DNA of 64,000 nt from JAJEAO01 sp963667635 (GTDB lineage: Bacteria; Acidobacteriota; Vicinamibacteria; Marinacidobacterales; Marinacidobacteraceae), in contig OZ246946.1 in NCBI GenBank assembly GCA_965232015.1, positions 1,488,001-1,552,000 of the forward strand. Direction: 5' to 3'. Below, piece by piece: positions 48,388-56,803 of the stretch. Within the stretch, counting starts at the first letter, position 1. Every line of letters starts with the position of its first letter. Under the pieces are notes generated by a model. It had not been told where the DNA came from, did no database searches, and worked only from the letters and a program-made list of their open reading frames with translations. Both the position numbers and the translations under genes were made by a program.

Positions 48388-49767
48388 GAGCTATGGCCGA
48401 AAGTGGGTGACGGCATGATCAGGCGGCGGCGTGGATTGCGGTCTCGGCCTGCTGGCCGTCCTTGAACTTGACGCCCTTGAAGACCAAGGGCAACTTCGGG
48501 CTCCCGTTCAGCCGACGCCAACTCTCGCTGGCCGCCATCACGAGCTTGAACACCATTGTCAACGCCGTCCGGTGCGACAGGCAACCCTTGCTCCTCACCG
48601 TCCGGTGCCTCACCGTCGCGAACACGCTCTCGATCGGGTTCGTCGTCCTGATGTGCCCCCAGTGCTCCGCCGGGAAGTCGTAGAACGCCAGCAGCGCCTC
48701 TCGATCCTTCTCCAGGCACCGCACCGCCTTCGGATACTTCGCCCGATACTTCGCCGAGAACGTCCTCAGCGCTCGCTCCGCCTCCCGCCGATCCGACGCC
48801 ATCCAGATCTGGCGCAGATCCAGCTTCGCATTCTTCTGCCTCGACTTCGGCAGAGCATTCAACACGTTCGCCGTCTTGTGCACCCAGCAACGCTGGTGAG
48901 CCGTCCCCGGGAACACCCTCTCCAGTGCCTTCCAGAACCCCAGCGCCCCGTCCCCGACCGCCAGTCGAGGTGGCGCCCGAAGGCCCCGCCCTCTCAGATC
49001 CTCCAGCAGCTCCCGCCAACTCTGCCCGCTCTCCCGGAACCCCGTCTGGAACCCCAGCAGCTCCTTCCGTCCCGACGCCGTCGCCCCCAAGACAACGAGG
49101 ACGCACTGACGGTCCTCCTCCATCCGGCACCGCAGATAGATCCCGTCCGCCCACACATAGACATACTCCCGGGTCGAGAGATCCCGCCTTTGCCAGCGAT
49201 CGTGATCCTTCGCCCACTCCGCCTTCAGCCGCCCGATCACTCCCGGACCCAGCCCCGACGCCTCCGGCCCGACCAGCGCCGACAGCGCCTCCCCGAAGTC
49301 TCCCGTCGAGACGCCCCGCAGATACAGCGTCGGCAGCACCGCGTCCAGCGACTTCGTCCTCCGCGCAAACCGCGGCAGGATCGCCGAGGTGAACCTGATC
49401 CGGTCCCCCTCCGTCGCCCCTCGGTCCCGAGCCTTCGGCCGACGAACCTTCATCGGCCCGATCCCCGACAGGATCTCCCGCTCCGGGCCATGCCCGTGAC
49501 GGACCACCCGCTGCTGACCCGTCTCGAGCCGACGGTGCGCGTGGGCCTGCAGGAGGGCCTCCAACTCCGCCTCCACGGCCTGCCGCAGCAACTTCTGCGC
49601 ACCCCGCCGCAAGATATCCGTCAGAACATCCCGGGCTCCCTGTGGTGAGGGCGGCTCGACCCAAGTACTCTCTCTCATGGCGTATCACTCCTCCTTGGAG
49701 ATGTGGAAGCTCGTTACTCCCACGATACGCCACCCCCTCCTCCGTCACCCACTTTCGCGCATAGCTC
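48388..49767 (-). mobile_element. IS256-family insertion sequence, intact, 1380 bp
   Basis: Terminal inverted repeats start GAGCTATGGCCGAAAGTGGG at one end and, read inward, GAGCTATGCGCGAAAGTGGG at the other, both followed by TGACGG. The 9-bp flank CGACAAAGT occurs at 48379-48387 and 49768-49776, a target duplication of the size usual for IS256. One full transposase gene lies inside on the minus strand. The exact duplication shows that it is a young insertion. Confidence 0.95.
48419..49678 (-). CDS. IS256 (mutator)-family transposase
   Basis: 419 residues, normal length. DDE residues are in YVWADGIYLRC, LAVGDGALGFW and TTNPIESVFATVRHRT. The signature FPGTAHQRCWVHKTANVL, conserved across mutator transposases, is present. 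Start ATG at 49678, with GGAG 6-10 bases upstream. The frame is intact, so the element may be active. Confidence 0.95.
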   Translation of the reverse strand: MRESTWVEPPSPQGARDVLTDILRRGAQKLLRQAVEAELEALLQAHAHRRLETGQQRVVRHGHGPEREILSGIGPMKVRRPKARDRGATEGDRIRFTSAILPRFARRTKSLDAVLPTLYLRGVSTGDFGEALSALVGPEASGLGPGVIGRLKAEWAKDHDRWQRRDLSTREYVYVWADGIYLRCRMEEDRQCVLVVLGATASGRKELLGFQTGFRESGQSWRELLEDLRGRGLRAPPRLAVGDGALGFWKALERVFPGTAHQRCWVHKTANVLNALPKSRQKNAKLDLRQIWMASDRREAERALRTFSAKYRAKYPKAVRCLEKDREALLAFYDFPAEHWGHIRTTNPIESVFATVRHRTVRSKGCLSHRTALTMVFKLVMAASESWRRLNGSPKLPLVFKGVKFKDGQQAETAIHAAA

Positions 49768-49836
49768 CGACAAAGTCTCGAAGTTGCACTGACTGATTCT
49801 GATAGGGTCCAACCCCCAATGTAATTTGGCATACGC

Positions 49837-50292
49837 ATGATGATTTGCCCCCCGATCCAGAATCTTGAATCCGGGGGTCGCAGCGTTTCCAAGCCGCTGA
49901 GTCGCCCCGCGCGGGCGCTGGCGTGCGCGCTGATCGCCGTGGTGTCGGCTGGGCCGGCCGGTGCGTACCGGTTCTGGAGTGAGCTCTGGGGTGACCCTGG
50001 TTTCCCCATCGCGCCCTTGGCCGAGGAGGCGCAGCGGTGGGACGCCGACGCTTGGGGACCGGGAGAGACACTGCATTGGGAAGTCTCGCGCGACGAGGAC
50101 TGGGACGTCCTCTTCGAATCGGTGGACGGCGTATTGCCCTACGTCGAACGGGCCATGGCGTCGTGGTCCGAGATCCCGACGGCAGACATTGCATGGACGC
50201 TCGACGGGGTTGGGGGCAGGTACCCCGATCCGATCCGCGAGAGCAAGCCGCTGGCTGACCGTGTCACCATGTGGTCCATAGATGTGTCCTGA
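49837..50292 (+). CDS. Secreted protein, resembles the N-terminal part of a metalloprotease
   Basis: 151 residues. A leader ending near GPAGA-YR is followed by AYRFWSELWGDPG and, later, VERAMASWSEIPTADIAW, a pattern seen just before the catalytic core of matrixin-like secreted proteases. No HExxH is present and the frame ends at 50290-50292, so it is probably a truncated protease remnant. No clear ribosome-binding site is seen for the ATG. Base composition here is less GC-rich than in the flanks, fitting transferred DNA. Confidence 0.5.
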   Translation: MMICPPIQNLESGGRSVSKPLSRPARALACALIAVVSAGPAGAYRFWSELWGDPGFPIAPLAEEAQRWDADAWGPGETLHWEVSRDEDWDVLFESVDGVLPYVERAMASWSEIPTADIAWTLDGVGGRYPDPIRESKPLADRVTMWSIDVS

Positions 50293-50341
50293 CATGCGTA
50301 GGCAGGGCCCGCGCCGCAACACTGGCCGGGAGGTAAATGAC

Positions 50342-52450
50342 ATGAAGTCGCTCACGGCCAAACTTTCGTCCGCCCGCGGATGGGCCTTGCCGCTAACCCT
50401 TTTCTTCGGCGCGGGCCTCATGGTGGCGGCCTGCTGGGACGACGACCCGCCGACCACTCCGGCGCCCACGCCACCGCCCCCTCCTCCCGAGCCTGAGCCG
50501 CCAATGGTGCCGGTTGGCCTCCGCATCGCCGCCAGGGGCGTGGACTTCATCGAGTGGAGCTGGACCCCGGTCGAGGCTGTGAGCGGCTACGACGTGCAAT
50601 ACAGCGCCAACGAGGCGTTCACCGACCAGGACGAAATCGTCGCCCGCACGGCGGAAGAAGTCTCCTACCGCCGCGAGGGACTCGACCCGGAGACCACCGG
50701 ATACCTTCGCGTGCGCTCCGCATCCGGAAGCGGCGAGGACCGGGTCACCAGTGACTGGTCCCCCCACCTGAGCGCCATGACCATGGCGACGCCGCCCCCA
50801 CCGATGCCGCCCGCGACTCCCACCGGCCTCATGGTTTCCGGGGCGACCGAGACCTCCATCACCTGGACCTGGAATGTCGTCGAGGGCGCCGTTGGCTACG
50901 TGGTTCAGGCCAGCATGGACGAGCTGTTCGACTCCACCGAGACGGTGATGTTCGACGGAGTGCCGTACACCACGGACACGAACTACACGGCGACCGGCCT
51001 CGAACCGGAGACCACGGTGTATGTGCGGGTGGCTGCCGCCAGCGGGACGACGGATGCTCCACTGGTGAGCGCGTTCCACACGCACGTGACGGGAATGACG
51101 CTCGCGGCGGAGCCGGAGAGGCCGCCCGCGCCCATCCCGGAACCAAGCCTGCCCACTTGCATTGTAGGGCTGGCCCTGCAGAGCGGAGACGGCTGTCTCT
51201 ATCCGAACATGACCCAGGTCCGCGTAGACCTGCCGGAAGGCAGCTATCGAACACTCAGCGTTACCATCGGAACGCGGATCTGGCGACTGGATGAGAGCGC
51301 CGCAATAGCGCTCCTTGATATCGACATCCAGACCCTGCGGTCCGAGGCTCCGGAGTTGGTGGACCTCGTTCCCGACGACTTTCACATTCTGGCCGTTCTC
51401 ATAGGCAACGGTTGGACCTTCTTCGCCGTCGGTAGCGACCATGTGGTCTGCACACCAGGGCTCGTTCTGCGGCCCGGGGACGGCTGTCTCTATCCGCATA
51501 CGAAGCATCTTCTCACTGTGTTCGATGAGCAAAAGATCGATTTTCTTCCCGACGAGGGCGCATCCATCACTCGCTCCGGTGGCCTTGCTTATCATACGGA
51601 TGATGGGAACTTCGCTTCTTTTGCCCTCGCCGACCTCCTCCGTTCCTCGTCGCAACCGGTGGATTTCCCAGACGACTTCCGCCTCGCGGCGCGGTTCCGT
51701 GACGGAAGATGGACAGTCGTCGCGGTTGGCGGCGATTTCGAGGACTCCGTAAGGGAACGCGCGATCCTCACCGAACGTGCGCTCGTGGATCGTCCTGACG
51801 AGACCTCAGGCTGGCAATTGCACGGCGTATACATGATCCCCAGGGACGGAGTGGACCAAAGCCTCGACGTCAACGGCTGGATCGCGGATGCCGTCGCAGC
51901 CGGAATGGACCTGATTCACGAGAGAACAGGTCGCCATTTGCGCCTGGACACCTACAACGGTGAACTGGATGTGACCTTCGTGCGGCACGAGGCCAGCGAA
52001 GCGGAGTTTCGGCGATTCGGCAGAGTCCCGAACTTCGACATTGGTAGTCGGGAGAACAAGGTCTACGTGGTTTTCTTCCATCAACAGGATGAGGAGAGTG
52101 CGTTCACGGGTGAGGGTGAGGCTTGGCTCTGGGCGGATCTGGGCGGACTGGATGCGCCCGGCCAGCAGGCGGTGATCGTCTTGGGGGGCTACATCTATTG
52201 GTCACCTGACGAGCACGGAAGGGGCGTGGCACACGAAGTGTTCCACATACTTGGGGCTGTTCAGCCGTGCGCCCCCCACCACGACGGAACCGGACACGTT
52301 CATGATTCGGAAGACGACCTCTTGACCTTGGGCTACGAGGTAGACGTTGGTCGGGACGACTACTACGGACACGACATTCCCGGCTGTTGGGACACCGAGG
52401 ACAGTCCTCTGTGGGGGGACGCCACGAACCGGACCGATTCTCGCCGTTGA
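50342..52450 (+). CDS. Lipoprotein metalloprotease-like protein with two FN3-type domains
   Basis: 702 residues. Lipobox MVAAC near residue 30, then a Pro-rich linker. Two fibronectin-III-like domains follow (IEWSWTPVEAVSGYDVQYS; ITWTWNVVEGAVGYVVQAS). Next come two copies of a small unit with GDGCLYP (around 280-400). The C-terminal domain has VAHEVFHILGAVQPCAPHH and GTGHVHDSEDDL, a zinc-protease HExxH with further His/Asp nearby. GGGAGGT is 7 bases before ATG 50342. The next gene starts at or just after its stop. Surface protein degradation is the likely role. Confidence 0.75.
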   Translation: MKSLTAKLSSARGWALPLTLFFGAGLMVAACWDDDPPTTPAPTPPPPPPEPEPPMVPVGLRIAARGVDFIEWSWTPVEAVSGYDVQYSANEAFTDQDEIVARTAEEVSYRREGLDPETTGYLRVRSASGSGEDRVTSDWSPHLSAMTMATPPPPMPPATPTGLMVSGATETSITWTWNVVEGAVGYVVQASMDELFDSTETVMFDGVPYTTDTNYTATGLEPETTVYVRVAAASGTTDAPLVSAFHTHVTGMTLAAEPERPPAPIPEPSLPTCIVGLALQSGDGCLYPNMTQVRVDLPEGSYRTLSVTIGTRIWRLDESAAIALLDIDIQTLRSEAPELVDLVPDDFHILAVLIGNGWTFFAVGSDHVVCTPGLVLRPGDGCLYPHTKHLLTVFDEQKIDFLPDEGASITRSGGLAYHTDDGNFASFALADLLRSSSQPVDFPDDFRLAARFRDGRWTVVAVGGDFEDSVRERAILTERALVDRPDETSGWQLHGVYMIPRDGVDQSLDVNGWIADAVAAGMDLIHERTGRHLRLDTYNGELDVTFVRHEASEAEFRRFGRVPNFDIGSRENKVYVVFFHQQDEESAFTGEGEAWLWADLGGLDAPGQQAVIVLGGYIYWSPDEHGRGVAHEVFHILGAVQPCAPHHDGTGHVHDSEDDLLTLGYEVDVGRDDYYGHDIPGCWDTEDSPLWGDATNRTDSRR

Positions 52451-52485
52451 GCGCTGATCGGGTCGGTCTGAACGCCCCCCAGACC

Positions 52486-53091
52486 GTGTCTTCTCGCAGG
52501 CTCTGGCTCCTGCTGCCAGTCGGCGTCTGTCTGGTGGCGATTACGTGTGGCGGGGACGGAACGACCATTCCGCCGCCGACCCCCAGTTGGCCCGAATCGA
52601 GAGTCTCGCCACGCTCCGTGTTACAACGCTGCGGATGCGTACCGGATCCCTCGAATCGTGATTGCGAGTCAGCGAACGAGAGCAGAAAGCTGGCGCGGTA
52701 CTACAGCTTCCGGGTGTCCGAGGCCAGCGATGTTCAGATCGAGCTGGGGTCGTCCGCATTCGATCCGCTGCTCTTCCTCCGAGAGGGCTCCAACGTCTCC
52801 GGCCGCCAGATCGAGCGGAACGACGATGGAGGGTCGGGCAACAACGCGCAGATCGTGAGGGAACTGTCCGCCGGCACTTGGACGATCGAGGCAACCTCCT
52901 TCCGCCGCGACACGACCGGTGTCGTTGCCGTCCGGATAGCTCGGACGGGAGGAAGTGAAGCGCGAGCTGGCGATGCCGCCTCCTGCGTCGGCGATGTGGA
53001 GTGCAGCGCAAGGGAAACAATCCCGGGCAGGAGGCGCAAGACGACCTCCGGTGGACCGGCCGTGGTGTCCGAGGATCTCGGCCGAGTTTGA
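52486..53091 (+). CDS. Lipoprotein with pre-peptidase C-terminal (PPC) domain
   Basis: 201 residues. A signal peptide with lipobox VAITC is followed by a Pro-rich linker and a PPC-type beta sandwich: YYSFRVSEASDVQIELGSS, FDPLLFLRE, NDDGGSGNNAQI and AGTWTIEATSF. PPC domains usually hang on secreted proteases, but no protease domain is present here. GTG 52486 gives an ideal signal peptide; a TTG at 52447 overlapping the previous stop (TTGA) would couple the genes and add 13 residues. Both genes may be expressed together. Confidence 0.65.
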   Translation: MSSRRLWLLLPVGVCLVAITCGGDGTTIPPPTPSWPESRVSPRSVLQRCGCVPDPSNRDCESANESRKLARYYSFRVSEASDVQIELGSSAFDPLLFLREGSNVSGRQIERNDDGGSGNNAQIVRELSAGTWTIEATSFRRDTTGVVAVRIARTGGSEARAGDAASCVGDVECSARETIPGRRRKTTSGGPAVVSEDLGRV

Positions 53092-53186
53092 CAGTCGATG
53101 GATGCATGGTGTCCCTGAGTACAAGGAGGCAATGAACTTGCGGACGTACACGGGAAACACCCGCGTCACCAGGATTCTCGAGCCGC

Positions 53187-53577
53187 TCAGTCGAGCTTCA
53201 GGATCGGCTTCGGGGCCTCTATCTTCAAGTGCTTCAACAACTGGGTAGCATGTAGCCGGGGCCTCGTGACCTGCCACCAGATCCCCTCGGAACCCCGTAT
53301 TTTCACAAGTTTGATCCCTCGCAGGTCGTGACCGATGTTCCGCCACCTGTTCCCGGCTCCGTGCTCCGCCATCCGCTCCACCAGCAGCGCCACGACCGTC
53401 AACGCAACGTGGGCCCGGATCCGGCGCCCCTCCCGGTGATGCACCGGGCGCAACCCGAGCCCGCTCTGCATCTGCCGCCACGCCTGCTCCACCCGCTGGA
53501 GCTGCAGATACCTCAGCGCCATGTCCTCGGCGCTCAACGTGTCGTCGTTGGTGTGGACCACGAACTTTCCATCCTCC
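53187..53577 (-). pseudogene. C-terminal remnant of an IS1634-like transposase
   Basis: Reading from 53577: DGKFVVHTNDDTLSAED, then YLQLQRVEQAWRQMQSGLG, LRPVHHREGRRIRAHV and ALLVERMAEH, the characteristic end of IS1634/IS4-superfamily transposases around the last catalytic Glu. The upstream two thirds and any inverted repeats are gone. Its inner end is fused to a protease fragment on the opposite strand. The piece explains 53187-53577; 53092-53186 shows nothing recognisable. Confidence 0.75.
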
Positions 53578-54342
53578 GACACGGCGGTCGTGACCGCGAC
53601 GGTCTCCGGTGGCTGGCTTGAGATCGTGCCCCACGCTCGCGGGGCGGCGGACGTGGTGGTCGCGCCGTCCGGTGGCGGCGACCCTGCCAGCGCGCGAGTC
53701 GTCGTGCGGGCGGCCATTGGAACGTTCGGCATCGACATCGTCATGGACAGGCCCGCCCCGGTCTCTTATGAACGGGAGCTGATGGCGGCTGCCGACTGGT
53801 GGTCGTCCGCACTCGACGGAACGGAGTGGCCCGACCGGCGACCAGACTGCTTCAATGATCTCGCAACGGCGCTGGCGGATGAACTGCTGATCTATGCCAG
53901 GATTGACCCCGAGCTCCCGGGTGGTGGATACGCAAACCCCTGCTTTCGGGACGCTGGAGAGCAAGCGGCCCTCGCTCTGGACCCCGGAGGCGGAATGGTG
54001 TCAGTAGGTCCGGGCGGTGGCGTGTTTCGGCTGGTGTGGCATGAAATGGCTCATCTTCTCGGACTCGTCTTGTGGGCCTCCTGGGCACCCGAGCCGGATC
54101 CGGATCTGGTGACGCAGGACGGGGAATACTTCATTGGACCCCGCGCCGTGACCGCGTTTCGTGAGAGCGGCGGTGATCCGGGCTTGCCCGGGGTGCCGAT
54201 AGCCGCCGACCGCATCCATTGGTCCGAGGGCGTGAGGGACGCATTCGGCTTCCATCCGTCCGGGGAAACGATTGTCTCCGTCGCCGCGCTGGCAGATGCG
54301 GGCTACACGGTGCAGATGTCGAAGGCTACGCCCGTGTACTAG
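53578..54342 (+). pseudogene. 5'-truncated secreted metalloprotease (metzincin-like)
   Basis: The open frame begins inside the antisense of the transposase remnant, so the true start is missing. From about 53578 it encodes an Ig-like segment (TAVVTATVSGGWLEIV; ADVVVAPSGG), then YERELMAAADWWSSALDG, a zinc site VWHEMAHLLGLVLW and RIHWSEGVRDAFGF, similar to leishmanolysin-type secreted proteases. No signal peptide can be assigned. It was evidently cut by the event that left the transposase piece. Confidence 0.65.
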
Positions 54343-54608
54343 GAGCGATGGGAGCCATCCGTGCCGGGCAGCGGCCCGCCCGAAGAAACCTCGTCGGGGC
54401 TTCGGGTCCGGGCGGGCCGGTGACTCCTGCTCGCGACAATGGGCGCGGGCTTCGGCGAGGAAGCCTGGTACATCGTGCGGGCCTCGTCGAACTGCGCGCT
54501 TCCTCCACTCCTCGGACAAGCCGCAAATGGCGTGCGGCAGAGAAGCGACTCGCACCCGAACCGGGTGTCCTCCGCACGCGCCGGTCTGGAGGCCGGCGCT
54601 CCATGCGA
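54343..54608. other. Gene-free spacer with a REP-like hairpin
   Basis: Between convergent genes. It contains GCGCCGGTCTGGAGGCCGGC (within 54578-54599), a hairpin with one G-T pair, followed by GCTCCATGC. Apart from this I see no gene, tRNA or promoter. Confidence 0.5.
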
Positions 54609-55136
54609 TCAGCGACGGCTCAGCGCCCACGCCCGGAGGAGCAGTGGGGCGAGCAGCACGCCCACGCCGGAGACCATGAGACCGATCCCGAGCAGCGGCG
54701 CCCGCGGAATGAGCAGGAACCCGACCGACAGCAGGTGGACGACCACGCTCATGTAGATCGAGATCACGACCAGCCGGATCGGCCGACTGGAGGTTCGGAA
54801 CGCGAACAGCGGCAGCGTCTCGAGCGCCGCCGTCACGAGCGTGCTCCGCAGCATCAGCGGCCAGATGTTCAGGGGCGCCGGGAACGCCATCCCCACCAGG
54901 ATGGAGAACAGCGACGCCGCGAACGCGGACTGGTAGGGCCTGCGCCCATCGAACCAGCGGATCATGAGCGCCTTGAGCGGTGTGAACAGCGCGACCAGTC
55001 CCAGGGCCAGCAGCAGCTCGGGCGGATCCTTGATCCCGGAGACGAGGGCGTAGGTCGCCGAGGCGACGGCCGCGGCCCCGAGGATCGCGACGATCTCCCA
55101 GCGAACCGGAGGGACCCCGGGGCGGATCACGCTCAC
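54609..55136 (-). CDS. Membrane protein of unknown family
   Basis: 175 residues with about five hydrophobic segments (IVAILGAAAVASATYALV; LLLALGLVALFTPL; MLRSTLVTAALETLPLFAF; LVVISIYMSVVVHLLSVGFL; LLGIGLMVSGVGVLLAPLLL). No family recognised. GTG 55136 overlaps the lysA stop (GTGA), so it is expressed with lysA. An export or lysine-pathway role is only a guess. Confidence 0.65.
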   Translation of the reverse strand: MSVIRPGVPPVRWEIVAILGAAAVASATYALVSGIKDPPELLLALGLVALFTPLKALMIRWFDGRRPYQSAFAASLFSILVGMAFPAPLNIWPLMLRSTLVTAALETLPLFAFRTSSRPIRLVVISIYMSVVVHLLSVGFLLIPRAPLLGIGLMVSGVGVLLAPLLLRAWALSRR

Positions 55137-56551
55137 GCCGGCACCCTCTCGCGAACCTCGACCGGGCGGCCCAGCTCGCGCGCCGCGAGCGCCTCGGGCG
55201 CTTCGGCCCGCCGGACGAGCGCAGCCCGACCCTCCCGGAGAACGACTTCCGCGGGTCGGGGGCGGAGGTTGATGTTCGACGCCAGCGAAAAGCCGTAGGC
55301 GCCGGCGTCGAGCAGAGCGAGCAGATCCCCGGTCCGGGGCGACGGCAACATGCTTCCGCGGGCGAAGAAATCCCCGGTTTCGCACACGCCTCCCACCACA
55401 TCGAACTCGCGCGCCGTCCGGTCGGAGCGGCTGACCGGGAGCACCCGGTGGTGGGCGTCGTACATCGCCGGGCGCAGGAAATCGTTCATCCCCGAATCCA
55501 CGATCACGAACTCGCGCCCACCGGACCGCTTCCGGTGGAGCACCCGGGTCAGGAACACCCCGGCGGGGCCGAAGATCGAGCGGCCGGGCTCGAGAACGAT
55601 CTCCGGCGGCAGGCTTCCGGCGCCTTCCTCGAGTCCCGCGACGACCGCGCGGGCGTAGTCCTCGAACCCGAGACCGGAGTCTCCCTCCTGCTGAGGGATG
55701 CCGAGCCCGCCCCCCACGTCCGCGACCCGCGCCGGAGCGCCAGCGGCCGCCATCCGCCGGAACGCCGCGCCCACTCGAGCCGCGTTGGCACGGAATCCGG
55801 CCAGTCCCTGGATCTGGGAGCCGAGGTGCGAATGGACGCCGACGATGTCCACGGTCGGCCAGGCGGACCGGCCGGAAACGATTCGCTGCATCTCGCCCGC
55901 CGGGATCCCGAACTTGGTCGCCACCGCTCCGGTCGCCAGTTTGGCGTGCGTGTCGGGGGCGAGTTCCGGATTCAGCCGGAGCACGACCGCCGCCCGGACG
56001 CCCAGACGCCGGGCGCGGGCGTCGAGGAGATCCAGTTCGCCCGCCGCCTCCACCGAGATGAACCGGGCCCCGAGACCGAGCGCAGCGTCCAGATCCGCCG
56101 CGGTCTTGCCGACCCCCGAGACGACCACCCGGTCGGGCGGGAACCCGGCTCCCGCCGCCACCATTCGCTCGGCGGCCGAGACGACTTCGGCGCCCGCTCC
56201 GGTCCGCGCCAGCGGAGCGAGGAGCGCCGGCTGGCCATTCGCCTTGAGGGCGACCGCGACAAGCAGTTCGGACCGGACTCGGGACGGGCCGGCGCCCCGC
56301 GGGGCGAGCTCCCCGGTGAACGCGTCCTCGACGGCGGCGAACCGGCTCTCGACGGCAGCGGCCGCATACACATAGGCGGGTGTTCCGGCGCCGGTCGAGC
56401 GCAGGGCGTCCTCCACGGCAACGCCGTCAGCCGCGAGTCTCCCGTGGGGGTCGTAGCCGAAGACCGAGTGCAGTGCGCCCCTCCTCTCGAACCCGAGCGG
56501 CCGGCGACGCCCCTTCCTGTCGAGCCTCCGGGCAACCCCCGAGGGTATCAT
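55133..56551 (-). CDS. lysA: Diaminopimelate decarboxylase
   Basis: 472 residues, fold III PLP decarboxylase; last step of lysine synthesis. PLP Lys in VAVALKANG, VGVHSHLGSQI, VADVGGGLGIP, LEPGRSIFGPAG, the catalytic Cys region GGVCETGDFFA, and GAYGFSLASNIN (usually SNYN). The variant SNIN replaces a Tyr that often contacts PLP; otherwise the key residues are present. Start ATG 56551, 15 bp from MITE copy 4. The N-terminus has a basic extension (RRLDRKGRRRPLG). Confidence 0.92.
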   Translation of the reverse strand: MIPSGVARRLDRKGRRRPLGFERRGALHSVFGYDPHGRLAADGVAVEDALRSTGAGTPAYVYAAAAVESRFAAVEDAFTGELAPRGAGPSRVRSELLVAVALKANGQPALLAPLARTGAGAEVVSAAERMVAAGAGFPPDRVVVSGVGKTAADLDAALGLGARFISVEAAGELDLLDARARRLGVRAAVVLRLNPELAPDTHAKLATGAVATKFGIPAGEMQRIVSGRSAWPTVDIVGVHSHLGSQIQGLAGFRANAARVGAAFRRMAAAGAPARVADVGGGLGIPQQEGDSGLGFEDYARAVVAGLEEGAGSLPPEIVLEPGRSIFGPAGVFLTRVLHRKRSGGREFVIVDSGMNDFLRPAMYDAHHRVLPVSRSDRTAREFDVVGGVCETGDFFARGSMLPSPRTGDLLALLDAGAYGFSLASNINLRPRPAEVVLREGRAALVRRAEAPEALAARELGRPVEVRERVPA

Positions 56552-56566
56552 CGTCCGCTCCCACTT

Positions 56567-56773
56567 CAGCCCGTGGACAAAGTCACGCGGCCTTCGAGCG
56601 GCGATGCATCCCGGCTGAACGCGCCCCTCCGCTACGCTCTGGGCCGCTCTTCGTTGCGCATCGGTCGAAAGACGGTGCGGTATTCCTCCCTCGCGCGCCG
56701 CCCCTACCGGGAGAACCGGGTCAGCCGGACGCCTCACCGCTCTCGGTGCTCACGCGACTTCATCCACGGACTG
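56567..56773. mobile_element. MITE copy 4 (207 bp), inverted orientation
   Basis: Ends read CAGCCCGTGGACAAAGTC and, inward from the right, CAGTCCGTGGATGAAGTC. The interior is the copy 1 interior in reverse: GATGCATCCCGGCTGAACGC, TCTTCGTTGCGCATCGGTCG, CCCCTACCGGGAGAACCGG, then CACCGCTCTCGGTGCTCACG. Its sides are ACTT and AATT, so no target duplication is visible, and it is the most diverged copy. It separates the divergent lysA and RidA-like genes, ending 31 bp before the latter's start. Confidence 0.85.
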
Positions 56774-56803
56774 AATTGGCCCCGCCTCCCAAGGAGTTCG
56801 CTC

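Noticed and set aside
48294..50009. 571-codon minus-strand frame covering the IS256
   Set aside because: Out of frame with the transposase; only a shadow that picks up a MITE end.
49837..54342. Two protease fragments as halves of one split gene
   Set aside because: The first half has its own approach to a catalytic core and the second repeats that part, so they come from different genes.
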